This document shows, in pieces, positions 1-4,651 of a stretch of DNA of 5,154 nucleotides (within the stretch, counting starts at the first letter, position 1; the number at the start of each line of letters is the position of its first letter). This stretch comes from an uncultured Brevundimonas sp. GTDB lineage: Bacteria; Pseudomonadota; Alphaproteobacteria; Caulobacterales; Caulobacteraceae. The translations under genes were made by a program, and so were the position numbers. The notes below the pieces were generated by a model. It worked only from the letters and a program-made list of their open reading frames with translations, ran no database searches and was not told where the DNA came from. The stretch covers positions 1 through 5,154 of the forward strand of contig CAMLNY010000142.1 in assembly GCA_946481405.1 (NCBI GenBank). The letters are read 5' to 3'.

Positions 1-28
1 GGCTTTATCGCCTCGACGACGGCCTGCG

Positions 29-595
29 TTGTCTGACGACCTTCACGCCCGCTCCGGCCTGCCGGAGGCCTACCGCTACCTCCTCGCCGACCTGCCCCGC
101 GACCGCTGGCACGGGCAGGAGGTCGCGGCCATGGCCCGCTTCTGGCTGCAGATGCACTCGGGCTTCCGCCGCGAGGTCGCCCATATGGACGCCCTGACCA
201 GCCGCTGGCGCTCAGGGACCCTCGCCCTGCCCGATCTGCACCGCCAGTTGATCCCCACGCTGCAGCAGTTCCTCCAGCACCTGGACGGCCACCACAACAT
301 CGAGAGCCACCACTATTTCCCGGTCATGCGTCAGGTGGAGCCGAAGATCGGCGCAGGCATCGATCTGCTGGACCGCGACCACGACGTGATCCACGGCCAT
401 CTCGACAGTCTGTTCCAGACCGGCCTCTCCTTCCATCAGGGTGTCAGCGGAAACGCGCCGACCGCGACCGACGCCGCCGCCCGCCTCGCCGAGGCCATCG
501 ACAAGGCCGGCCCCGCGCTGGCCCGTCATCTGGAGGACGAGGAGGACATCGTCGTCCCCCTCATCACCAAGCACGTCGATCACTTCAAGGGCTAG
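29..595 (+). CDS. Hemerythrin-like (HHE domain) protein
   Basis: A protein of 188 residues from a TTG start. The histidine and acidic pattern is that of the hemerythrin HHE fold, a four-helix bundle that carries a non-haem di-iron site. Visible candidate ligands are His43 (MHSGF), His52, the cluster His84/88/89/94/95 (the motif HHNIESHHYFP), His118, His122 and His124 (DRDHDVIHGHLD), and His167 with the acidic run EDEED at 169-173, followed by VVPL. Family members bind O2, NO or iron, or act in oxidative or nitrosative stress; the ligand here cannot be read from sequence. It looks soluble, with no signal peptide or membrane segment. The start is uncertain: the frame stays open to the left edge, no clear ribosome binding site precedes the TTG, and the true start may lie outside the window. 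The gene converges on the GST gene with a 9-bp gap, so the two are not one operon. The family call is firm; the exact role is unknown. Confidence 0.87.
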   Translation: MSDDLHARSGLPEAYRYLLADLPRDRWHGQEVAAMARFWLQMHSGFRREVAHMDALTSRWRSGTLALPDLHRQLIPTLQQFLQHLDGHHNIESHHYFPVMRQVEPKIGAGIDLLDRDHDVIHGHLDSLFQTGLSFHQGVSGNAPTATDAAARLAEAIDKAGPALARHLEDEEDIVVPLITKHVDHFKG

Positions 596-604
596 GCTGA
601 ACCC

Positions 605-1360
605 CTAGACGGGCGACATTGGTCCGCGCATGGCCCGCCCTCCGTCGTGCGAGCGCTCTGCGATGACATAGCCGTGCTCGGCCATCACCGCCGGCTGATC
701 GGCCAGCTTCGTGGTCATGAAAGCGAGCGCCACGGCGTTCAGCCGCTTCATCGGCGTCTCTTCCTCGACACGCGCCAGCCACGCCGCCAGCTTCGGCCAG
801 CGCCCGGCATCGACCTCGGTCCCCACGACCCGCGCGTTCAGAAAGGCCGGCGCCAGGCTGAAATCCGCCAGTCCCGCCTCGGCCCCGAACAGGAAGCCTG
901 CGTCCGGCATCACCGTCTCGAGATAGTCGAACGTCTCCGGGATCTCGACCGCCCTGGCGTGCTCGACCAGATCGCGATCCATCGCCTCTTTCAGGATGCG
1001 CGGCTTGATGGCGATCTGGAAGAACAGCTTCCATCCCAGGACGTCGAACACCCGGGTGTCGGCGTATTCCTCGATCCAGCGCGCCTTCGCCCGATCCCTG
1101 GGCGAACTCGGCAGCACCGACGGCTCGGGCCGCGTCTCCTCCAGATACTGGGCGATGATGGAGCTGTCGCACAGCGTCACATCGCCCTCGATCCACACCG
1201 GGATCCGTTGCAGGGGGCTGATCTCCGAGAACCTTTCGTCGCCCCGGAAGGGCGTGATCGGATCGATGGCGACCTCGACCCCCTTCACCGCACAGATCGC
1301 CAGGATCTTGCGCACATAGGGCGAGACCGGATTGCCGATCAGGGTGACGGCCTGACTCAC
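605..1360 (-). CDS. Glutathione S-transferase family protein
   Basis: A 251-residue cytosolic protein with the two-domain GST layout. The thioredoxin-like N-terminal domain spans about residues 3-78. It has a SPYVRK motif at 13-18, whose Ser13 occupies the usual activating Ser/Cys/Tyr region, the cis-proline of IPVW at Pro54, and the glutathione gamma-glutamyl binding pair Asp65-Ser66 (CDSSIIAQYLE). The all-helical C-terminal domain spans about residues 87-215 and contains the N-capping motif GLADFSLAP around Asp166. GSTs conjugate or reduce electrophiles with glutathione; the substrate cannot be deduced. The start is GTG, overlapping the TGA of the upstream regulator gene by 4 bp, with a GGAAG ribosome binding site (complement of 1368-1372) seven bases before it. 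This arrangement implies co-transcription and coupled translation, so the enzyme probably responds to the same signal as the HxlR regulator. The C-terminal 30 or so residues extend past the core fold and are less typical. Confidence 0.92.
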   Translation of the reverse strand: MSQAVTLIGNPVSPYVRKILAICAVKGVEVAIDPITPFRGDERFSEISPLQRIPVWIEGDVTLCDSSIIAQYLEETRPEPSVLPSSPRDRAKARWIEEYADTRVFDVLGWKLFFQIAIKPRILKEAMDRDLVEHARAVEIPETFDYLETVMPDAGFLFGAEAGLADFSLAPAFLNARVVGTEVDAGRWPKLAAWLARVEEETPMKRLNAVALAFMTTKLADQPAVMAEHGYVIAERSHDGGRAMRGPMSPV

Positions 1361-1857
1361 GCCGCGTCTTCCGCCGTTTCCTTGGGCAGGATTTCGGCCA
1401 CCGTCGGCCGGTCGGCGTGAAAATGGATCTCCGTGTCGCGCCGCTTCACCATCTCGCCGCAGCAGGAACAGGCCACCCGCGGCTTCAGCTCGGCCCCGCA
1501 GGTCTTGTGGGTGAAGGTCACGCCGGAGTCCGCCTCACCGTACAGATGCTGTGAGCCCCAGCCGTGCATGACGATCAGCACGTCGGACAGGGCGCGGCCC
1601 TTGGCCGTCAGAACATACTCGTTGCGCGGCGGCCGCTCGGAATAGAGCTGCGGCTCCATAACCCCGTGCTGGACCAGGGTCTTCAGCCGCGCGGCCAGAA
1701 CGTTGCGGGCCACGCCCAGCCGCTCCTGCCACTGCTCGAAGCGCTTCACGCCCTGGAAGGCCTCGCGGATGACCAGCAGGGTCCAGGGATCGCCGATGAC
1801 CTCCAGCGTCGCGGCGATCGAACAGCTTTGCTTTGAGTAGTCTGCGGTTCTTCCCAT
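1357..1857 (-). CDS. HxlR-family winged-helix transcriptional regulator
   Basis: A 166-residue DNA-binding regulator. The N-terminal half is a typical HxlR (MarR/DUF24-like) winged helix: a conserved Cys12 in the segment SCSIAATLEVIGDPWTLL, the recognition-helix region ERLGVARNVLAARLKTL at about 45-61, and a wing with PPRNEYVLTAKG at 76-87. The C-terminal part holds Cys120, Cys130, Cys132 and Cys133, arranged like a small metal-binding knuckle, which is seen in some proteobacterial members. HxlR proteins often sense electrophiles or redox state through the N-terminal cysteine; that is known for relatives and only inferred here. The start at 1857 is chosen because MGRTADYSKQ begins just where the family homology begins. 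An upstream in-frame ATG at 1929 would add 24 unrelated residues and place an inverted repeat inside the gene. The gene is first in a two-gene unit with the GST. Autoregulation is likely given the repeats upstream. Confidence 0.9.
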   Translation of the reverse strand: MGRTADYSKQSCSIAATLEVIGDPWTLLVIREAFQGVKRFEQWQERLGVARNVLAARLKTLVQHGVMEPQLYSERPPRNEYVLTAKGRALSDVLIVMHGWGSQHLYGEADSGVTFTHKTCGAELKPRVACSCCGEMVKRRDTEIHFHADRPTVAEILPKETAEDAA

Positions 1858-1884
1858 GCGACGAAAGTGACCCCGCGTCAGCCC

Positions 1885-1905
1885 TTTGGCAAGAGGGTTG
1901 CCAAA
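1885..1905. promoter_or_regulatory. Candidate operator: perfect 8-bp inverted repeat TTTGGCAA-N5-TTGCCAAA
   Basis: TTTGGCAA at 1885-1892 and its exact reverse complement TTGCCAAA at 1898-1905 are separated by five bases. The repeat lies 28 bp upstream of the HxlR start codon, where an autoregulatory operator is expected. Dimeric winged-helix regulators bind such dyads. The symmetry is read directly; binding by the adjacent HxlR protein is inferred. Confidence 0.62.
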
Positions 1906-1928
1906 AGGAACGCAGTCGGTCAGTCTCA

Positions 1929-1936
1929 TTTGGCAA
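1929..1936. promoter_or_regulatory. Third copy of the TTTGGCAA half-site
   Basis: An exact copy of the left half-site of the palindrome at 1885-1905. Its centre is 31 bp (about three helical turns) from the right half-site, and no complementary partner lies at the 5-bp spacing on either side. It could be a secondary operator half-site, or it could pair with 1898-1905 as an alternative dyad. Confidence 0.42.
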
Positions 1937-1983
1937 CGGACATGGCGAGCAGCCCTCGCGGCGTTCCTGCATTCCCACCTTCG

Positions 1984-2017
1984 CGGGCGGCGGCCTGATC
2001 GCCGCCCGTTTCTTTCT
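1984..2017 (+). terminator. Rightward intrinsic-terminator-like hairpin in the hxlR/thioesterase divergent region
   Basis: CGGGCGGCG at 1984-1992 pairs perfectly with CGCCGCCCG at 2000-2008 across a 7-base loop, and TTTCTTTCT follows at 2009-2017. A GC-rich stem followed by a T-rich tail is the intrinsic terminator pattern for rightward transcription. No recognised rightward gene lies in front of it: hxlR runs the other way and the thioesterase gene starts 59 bp downstream. It may end a short leader or small transcript, insulate the thioesterase gene, or be a chance GC hairpin. Confidence 0.48.
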
Positions 2018-2075
2018 GTCAGCAGGCTGCGGCGCTCCGCTTCCGCCTGTCTCCTCGCGAGGCTACGTCCGGCCC

Positions 2076-2942
2076 ATGATCGAACAGACCATCGAACAGG
2101 CCCTGACCCTCACGCCCGGCGACGCGGGCGTGCTTCTGGCCGATCTGCACGGCGACTTCTCGAACGGTCCGCTGAACGTCCCGCCCGAGCGCGGCTTTCC
2201 TTTCGGCGGTTTGATCGCGGCCCTGTGCGCCCGCTCGATGCAGCAGGGCCTCGCGATCACGGCCCCGCTGCGCAGCCTGTCGGTCCAGTACATGACCCCG
2301 GCCCGCTTCGGTCAGCCGATCGCCTTCACCCCCCGCCTGCTGCGTGGCGGCCGCAGCGCCAGTTTCGCCCAGGTCGATGTCACCCAACCGGACAACGAGG
2401 GCCGGGACCGCCTGACCAACCACGCCTCGGCCACCTTCGGCGACGACGTCCCCGGCCCGGCCCTGACGCCCCTGACCGCCCCGCCGCCGCTGGACGCGCT
2501 GAAAACCGGCCGCGATCTCGAAGGTCCGCTGGCTCCCCGTTTTTCCCAGCACGTCGACTACCGCTTCGACGCCGGCGGACCGTGGATCCTGCGCCCCCGC
2601 CCGGGCCATCCGGTTATTGAGCGCGTCTGGATGAAGATTCGCGGCGACCGGCCGCTGGACGCCATCGGTCTCTGCTACCTGCTGGACGCCCTCTATCCGC
2701 CGGTCTGGACCACGCTGGACCGCCCCATGGGCATGGCCACGGTCGATCTGCGCTACGACATCCTGACCGACCCGACGCCGGAGGATTGCCCCGACGGCTG
2801 GGCCTTCTTCGAGTTCCGCATGCTGGACTTCGGCTCCGGCTGGACGGTGGACGAGGCGACCGTCTGGGCCGCCGACGGCACGCCGCTGGCCGTGGCGCGC
2901 CAGCGGCGCAAGCTGGCCCCGGTCCGCCCGCCGCGAAGCTAG
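2076..2942 (+). CDS. TesB-like acyl-CoA thioesterase (double hotdog)
   Basis: A 288-residue protein, close to the usual size of TesB-type thioesterases, which hydrolyse acyl-CoA to free acid and CoA in the cytosol. The first hotdog (about 25-120) has the family signature RGFPFGGLIAAL at 39-50, the RSLSVQYMTPA strand at 66-76 and the LLRGGRSASFAQVDV region at 88-102. The second hotdog (about 160-280) carries residues matching the Asp/Thr/Gln catalytic set of E. coli TesB: Asp204 in YLLDALYPP, Thr222 in MATVDLRYD and Gln276 in VARQRRKL. The intact set suggests an active enzyme, but chain-length preference is not visible. The ATG at 2076 is chosen because homology begins soon after it; the frame is open further upstream, but that part is low-complexity GC-rich translation that crosses the divergent promoter region. 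The ribosome binding site is weak (GAGG at 2059-2062, 13 bases before the start). It is apparently a single-gene unit, ending before the atp promoter. Confidence 0.9.
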   Translation: MIEQTIEQALTLTPGDAGVLLADLHGDFSNGPLNVPPERGFPFGGLIAALCARSMQQGLAITAPLRSLSVQYMTPARFGQPIAFTPRLLRGGRSASFAQVDVTQPDNEGRDRLTNHASATFGDDVPGPALTPLTAPPPLDALKTGRDLEGPLAPRFSQHVDYRFDAGGPWILRPRPGHPVIERVWMKIRGDRPLDAIGLCYLLDALYPPVWTTLDRPMGMATVDLRYDILTDPTPEDCPDGWAFFEFRMLDFGSGWTVDEATVWAADGTPLAVARQRRKLAPVRPPRS

Positions 2943-3007
2943 AGCCCGTCGCGACCGACTCCCCGGCCCCTCCCGGACGCCCGATGTCGCACGCCGTACG
3001 CAAGCCC

Positions 3008-3029
3008 AAACAAAACATCATAAAATCAG
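3008..3029. other. A/T-rich patch upstream of the atp promoter
   Basis: This stretch is strikingly A-rich (runs such as AAACAAAAC and ATAAAATCA) in an otherwise very GC-rich window. It sits just upstream of the TTGAC repeats and could serve as an UP-like element or a bent segment at the atp promoter. The composition is seen; the role is inferred. Confidence 0.35.
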
Positions 3030-3033
3030 TGAC

Positions 3034-3059
3034 TTGACGGCGCGCCGGCGCGCCTTGAC
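3034..3059. repeat. Two TTGAC direct repeats flanking a 16-bp perfect palindrome
   Basis: TTGAC occurs at 3034-3038 and 3055-3059, exactly 21 bp apart (two helical turns). Between them lies GGCGCGCCGGCGCGCC (3039-3054), a perfect palindrome that is also a tandem pair of GGCGCGCC. The right-hand TTGAC is the probable -35 of the atp promoter, so the palindrome abuts the core promoter and could be a regulator site or a duplicated promoter segment. Confidence 0.5.
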
Positions 3060-3081
3060 CTTCCGCCCCCCCGCCTATAGG
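3055..3081 (+). promoter_or_regulatory. Probable housekeeping promoter of the atpIBEF' operon
   Basis: TTGACCT (3055-3061) and CCTATAGG (3074-3081) are separated by 12 bases. This resembles the Caulobacter housekeeping consensus, a TTGAC-type -35 box followed after 10-14 bases by a GCTANAWC-type -10 box. Transcription would begin near 3088, leaving a leader of about 70 bases before atpI. No second -10 box is seen for the upstream TTGAC at 3034. This is the only good promoter in the 216-bp gap before the atp genes. Confidence 0.6.
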
Positions 3082-3158
3082 TTCCGCGCCGAATTCAGAC
3101 CCCTGTCGGGGCCCGCAAATCCATGCGCGGCCGGGTGGGGATCAGAAGCAAAAAGCCC

Positions 3159-3518
3159 ATGTCCCTGCCCCCGGAATCGCGTGAAGAGGCGATCAAACGC
3201 CTCACCGAAAGCGCATCCGCTCTGGAGGCGAAGACCGCCCGCGAGATTTCTCACGAAGCGGCGGGACAGGCGGCGGCCGGTCAGGCCTGGAAGATCATCG
3301 CCGACCTGTTCGGCGGGGTGTTCGTCGGTCTCGCGATCGGCTTCGGGATCGACCACTTCGCCGGCACGTCGCCGGTGGGAATCATCGGCGGGGTCCTTCT
3401 GGGCTTCGCCATCTCGGTCTGGATGGCGTGGCGCACGGCGCAACGTCTGATGGCCGAGGCCAACAAGCACGGGGAGCCGAAGTCGGTTCCCTTCGACGAC
3501 GAAGATGAAGGAGCCTGA
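3159..3518 (+). CDS. atpI: ATP synthase assembly protein I (AtpI)
   Basis: A small membrane protein of 119 residues encoded first in the FO operon. Members of this family help assemble the c-ring. The N-terminal 40 or so residues are charged, helical and probably cytoplasmic. A tryptophan (Trp44) leads into the conserved segment IADLFGGVFVGLAIGFGID at 47-65, the first membrane helix. A turn containing GTSP (69-72) is followed by a second helix at about 73-91 (VGIIGGVLLGFAISVWMA). The tail is acidic (DDEDEGA). This two-helix pattern with a GxxxG-like first helix and a GTSP turn is diagnostic. The ATG at 3159 is preferred for its fit to family length, though its ribosome binding site is weak. 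An in-frame ATG at 3123 would add 12 basic residues (MRGRVGIRSKKP) and cannot be excluded. The stop is seven bases before atpB. Confidence 0.9.
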   Translation: MSLPPESREEAIKRLTESASALEAKTAREISHEAAGQAAAGQAWKIIADLFGGVFVGLAIGFGIDHFAGTSPVGIIGGVLLGFAISVWMAWRTAQRLMAEANKHGEPKSVPFDDEDEGA

Positions 3519-3525
3519 TCGACCA

Positions 3526-4299
3526 ATGGCCGATCCGCTACACCAGTTTCAGATCCAGAAGATCGTCGACCTGCCCGACGTCACCCTGCCGGTGGTCGGC
3601 ACGGTCGACCTGGCCTTCACCAACTCGCACCTGGCGATGACCATCGCGTTCGTCGTGGTGGTCCTGTTCCTTCAGGCCGTGACCTCGGGCGCCAAGGTCG
3701 TCCCGGGCCGTCTGCAGGCCGCGGGCGAGACCCTGTTCGGCATGATCGACGGCCTGACCGAGTCGATCATCGGCCACGACGGCAAGAAGTACTTCCCGTT
3801 CGTCTTCACCGTCTTCACCTTCATCCTGGGCATGAACCTGCTGGGCATGTTCCTCAGCTTCACGGCCACATCGCAGCTGGCGATCACCGCCACCTTCGGC
3901 GTCATCACCTTCCTGCTGGTCGTCATCGTCGGCATCGTGAAGAACGGCGTCGGCTTCCTGAAGCTGTTCTGGCCGACCGGCGCCCCGCTGGTCATGCGCC
4001 CGATCGTCGGCCTGATCGAGTTCTTCTCCTTCCTGCTGCGCCCGATCACCCTGACGCTTCGTCTGTTCGGCAACATGATGGGCGGCCACATCGCCCTGAA
4101 GGTGTTCGCCGGCTTCGTGGCCACCGCCGTCATCGGCGCCGCTGGCTGGTTCGGCGTGCTGATCTTCCCGCTGTCGCTGGGAATGACCATCGGCCTGACC
4201 GCGCTCGAGTTCCTCGTGGCCTTCCTTCAGGCCTTCGTGTTCGCCGTTCTGACCTGCATCTACCTCAACGATGTGGTCAACCTGGACCACGCCCACTAA
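3526..4299 (+). CDS. atpB: F1FO ATP synthase subunit a
   Basis: A protein of 257 residues that forms the proton half-channels of FO next to the c-ring in the inner membrane. The N-terminal part includes the conserved FTNSHLAM lead into the first membrane helix (about 33-54). Further helices lie near 91-111, 117-138, 158-185, 192-214 and 218-247. The essential arginine is Arg179 in LTLRLFGNM. His188 (GGH) and Glu228 (ALEFL) occupy the places of E. coli Glu219 and His245, the swapped arrangement known from alphaproteobacteria and mitochondria. Gln235 in LQAFVF matches E. coli Gln252. The ATG at 3526 has a good AAGGAG ribosome binding site at 3508-3513. An in-frame ATG at 3505 would overlap the end of atpI and place that site inside the gene, so it is less likely. 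The gene follows atpI by seven bases and is surely co-transcribed with it. Confidence 0.97.
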   Translation: MADPLHQFQIQKIVDLPDVTLPVVGTVDLAFTNSHLAMTIAFVVVVLFLQAVTSGAKVVPGRLQAAGETLFGMIDGLTESIIGHDGKKYFPFVFTVFTFILGMNLLGMFLSFTATSQLAITATFGVITFLLVVIVGIVKNGVGFLKLFWPTGAPLVMRPIVGLIEFFSFLLRPITLTLRLFGNMMGGHIALKVFAGFVATAVIGAAGWFGVLIFPLSLGMTIGLTALEFLVAFLQAFVFAVLTCIYLNDVVNLDHAH

Positions 4300-4343
4300 G
4301 GGCCGGACCAGTTCGCTTCCAACCCCACCAAACCTAGACTGAC

Positions 4344-4347
4344 AGGA
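4344..4347 (+). promoter_or_regulatory. Ribosome binding site of atpE with an unstructured leader
   Basis: AGGA lies eight bases before the atpE ATG. The 56-base atpB-atpE gap around it is C/A-rich and poor in G between 4318 and 4336, so it should be weakly folded. An open initiation region suits a subunit needed in many copies, comparable in logic to the E. coli atpE translational enhancer, though the sequence is different. Confidence 0.45.
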
Positions 4348-4355
4348 CTGAGACC

Positions 4356-4580
4356 ATGGATCCCCAAGCCGCTAAACTCATTGGCGCCGGCATCGCGATG
4401 TGCGGCATGATCGGCGCCGGCATCGGCGTCGGCAACATCTTCGGCAACTTCCTGGCGGGCGCCCTGCGCAACCCGTCGGCCGCCGGCTCGCAAATCGGCA
4501 ACCTGTTCGTCGGCGCCGCCCTGGCTGAAGCCCTGGGCATCCTGGCCTTCGTCATGGGCATCCTGATCTGGATTTCGTAA
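4356..4580 (+). CDS. atpE: F1FO ATP synthase subunit c (c-ring proteolipid)
   Basis: A 74-residue two-helix hairpin protein of standard length for alphaproteobacterial subunit c. It builds the rotating membrane ring that carries protons. Helix 1 (about 6-36) contains the glycine-rich packing motif GAGIGVG at 20-26. The polar loop has the Arg38-Asn39-Pro40 motif that contacts the F1 stalk. Helix 2 (about 45-72) holds the proton-carrying carboxylate Glu58 in ALAEALGIL. The residues around Glu58 lack the Gln and Ser typical of sodium-binding rings, so proton coupling is expected. There is no signal peptide. The gene sits 56 bases after atpB and 71 bases before atpF', with its own ribosome binding site and a strong hairpin just downstream. 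Both features fit the need for roughly ten or more copies per complex. Confidence 0.97.
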   Translation: MDPQAAKLIGAGIAMCGMIGAGIGVGNIFGNFLAGALRNPSAAGSQIGNLFVGAALAEALGILAFVMGILIWIS

Positions 4581-4587
4581 GCGCTTT

Positions 4588-4616
4588 CGGCGGCGCGGAC
4601 CCCGTCCGCGCCGCCG
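4588..4616 (+). other. Strong 13-bp intercistronic hairpin between atpE and atpF'
   Basis: CGGCGGCGCGGAC (4588-4600) pairs without mismatch with GTCCGCGCCGCCG (4604-4616) across a CCC loop. The hairpin begins seven bases after the atpE stop. No T-run follows, so it is not a standard intrinsic terminator. It more likely protects the 3' end of an atpIBE message from exonucleases or causes partial termination or processing, which would raise subunit c over b'. The stem is seen; the role is inferred. Confidence 0.6.
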
Positions 4617-4651
4617 GCTGACGACCTCCCAGCTTTACTTTCAGGCGACCG

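Noticed and set aside
592..608. CTAGG/CCTAG inverted repeat as a bidirectional terminator
   Set aside because: The stem is only 5 bp and arises because both converging genes end in TAG in similar context; there is no T-tract on either strand.
647..1420. Long plus-strand open frame opposite the GST gene (257 codons)
   Set aside because: It is an antisense shadow of a well-supported GST; its translation is Arg/His/Leu/Pro-rich without any family motif, as expected from GC-rich third positions.
2053..2062. CCTCGCGAGG palindrome before the thioesterase start as an operator
   Set aside because: A 10-bp GC palindrome is easily expected by chance at this composition, and part of it may simply be the weak ribosome binding site.
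1833..2075. N-terminal extension of the thioesterase back to 1833
   Set aside because: It would add 81 low-complexity residues, overlap the start of hxlR and cross the operator-like repeats and terminator-like hairpin; family homology starts after 2076.
2019..2609. Minus-strand open frame opposite the thioesterase gene (196 codons)
   Set aside because: It has no recognisable motif and lies antisense to a protein with intact catalytic residues.
3098..3115. CCCC-TGTC-GGGG hairpin in the atpI leader as a riboswitch or attenuator
   Set aside because: The stem is only four base pairs and no further conserved structure is visible in the roughly 70-base leader.
3538..4296. Long minus-strand open frame opposite atpB (252 codons)
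   Set aside because: The translation is an Asp/Glu/Gln/His-rich low-complexity mirror of membrane codons; atpB on the plus strand is certain.
4018..4302. His188/Glu228 swap in subunit a as a novelty
   Set aside because: The exchange relative to E. coli Glu219/His245 is a known feature of alphaproteobacterial and mitochondrial subunit a, so it is annotated but not a discovery.
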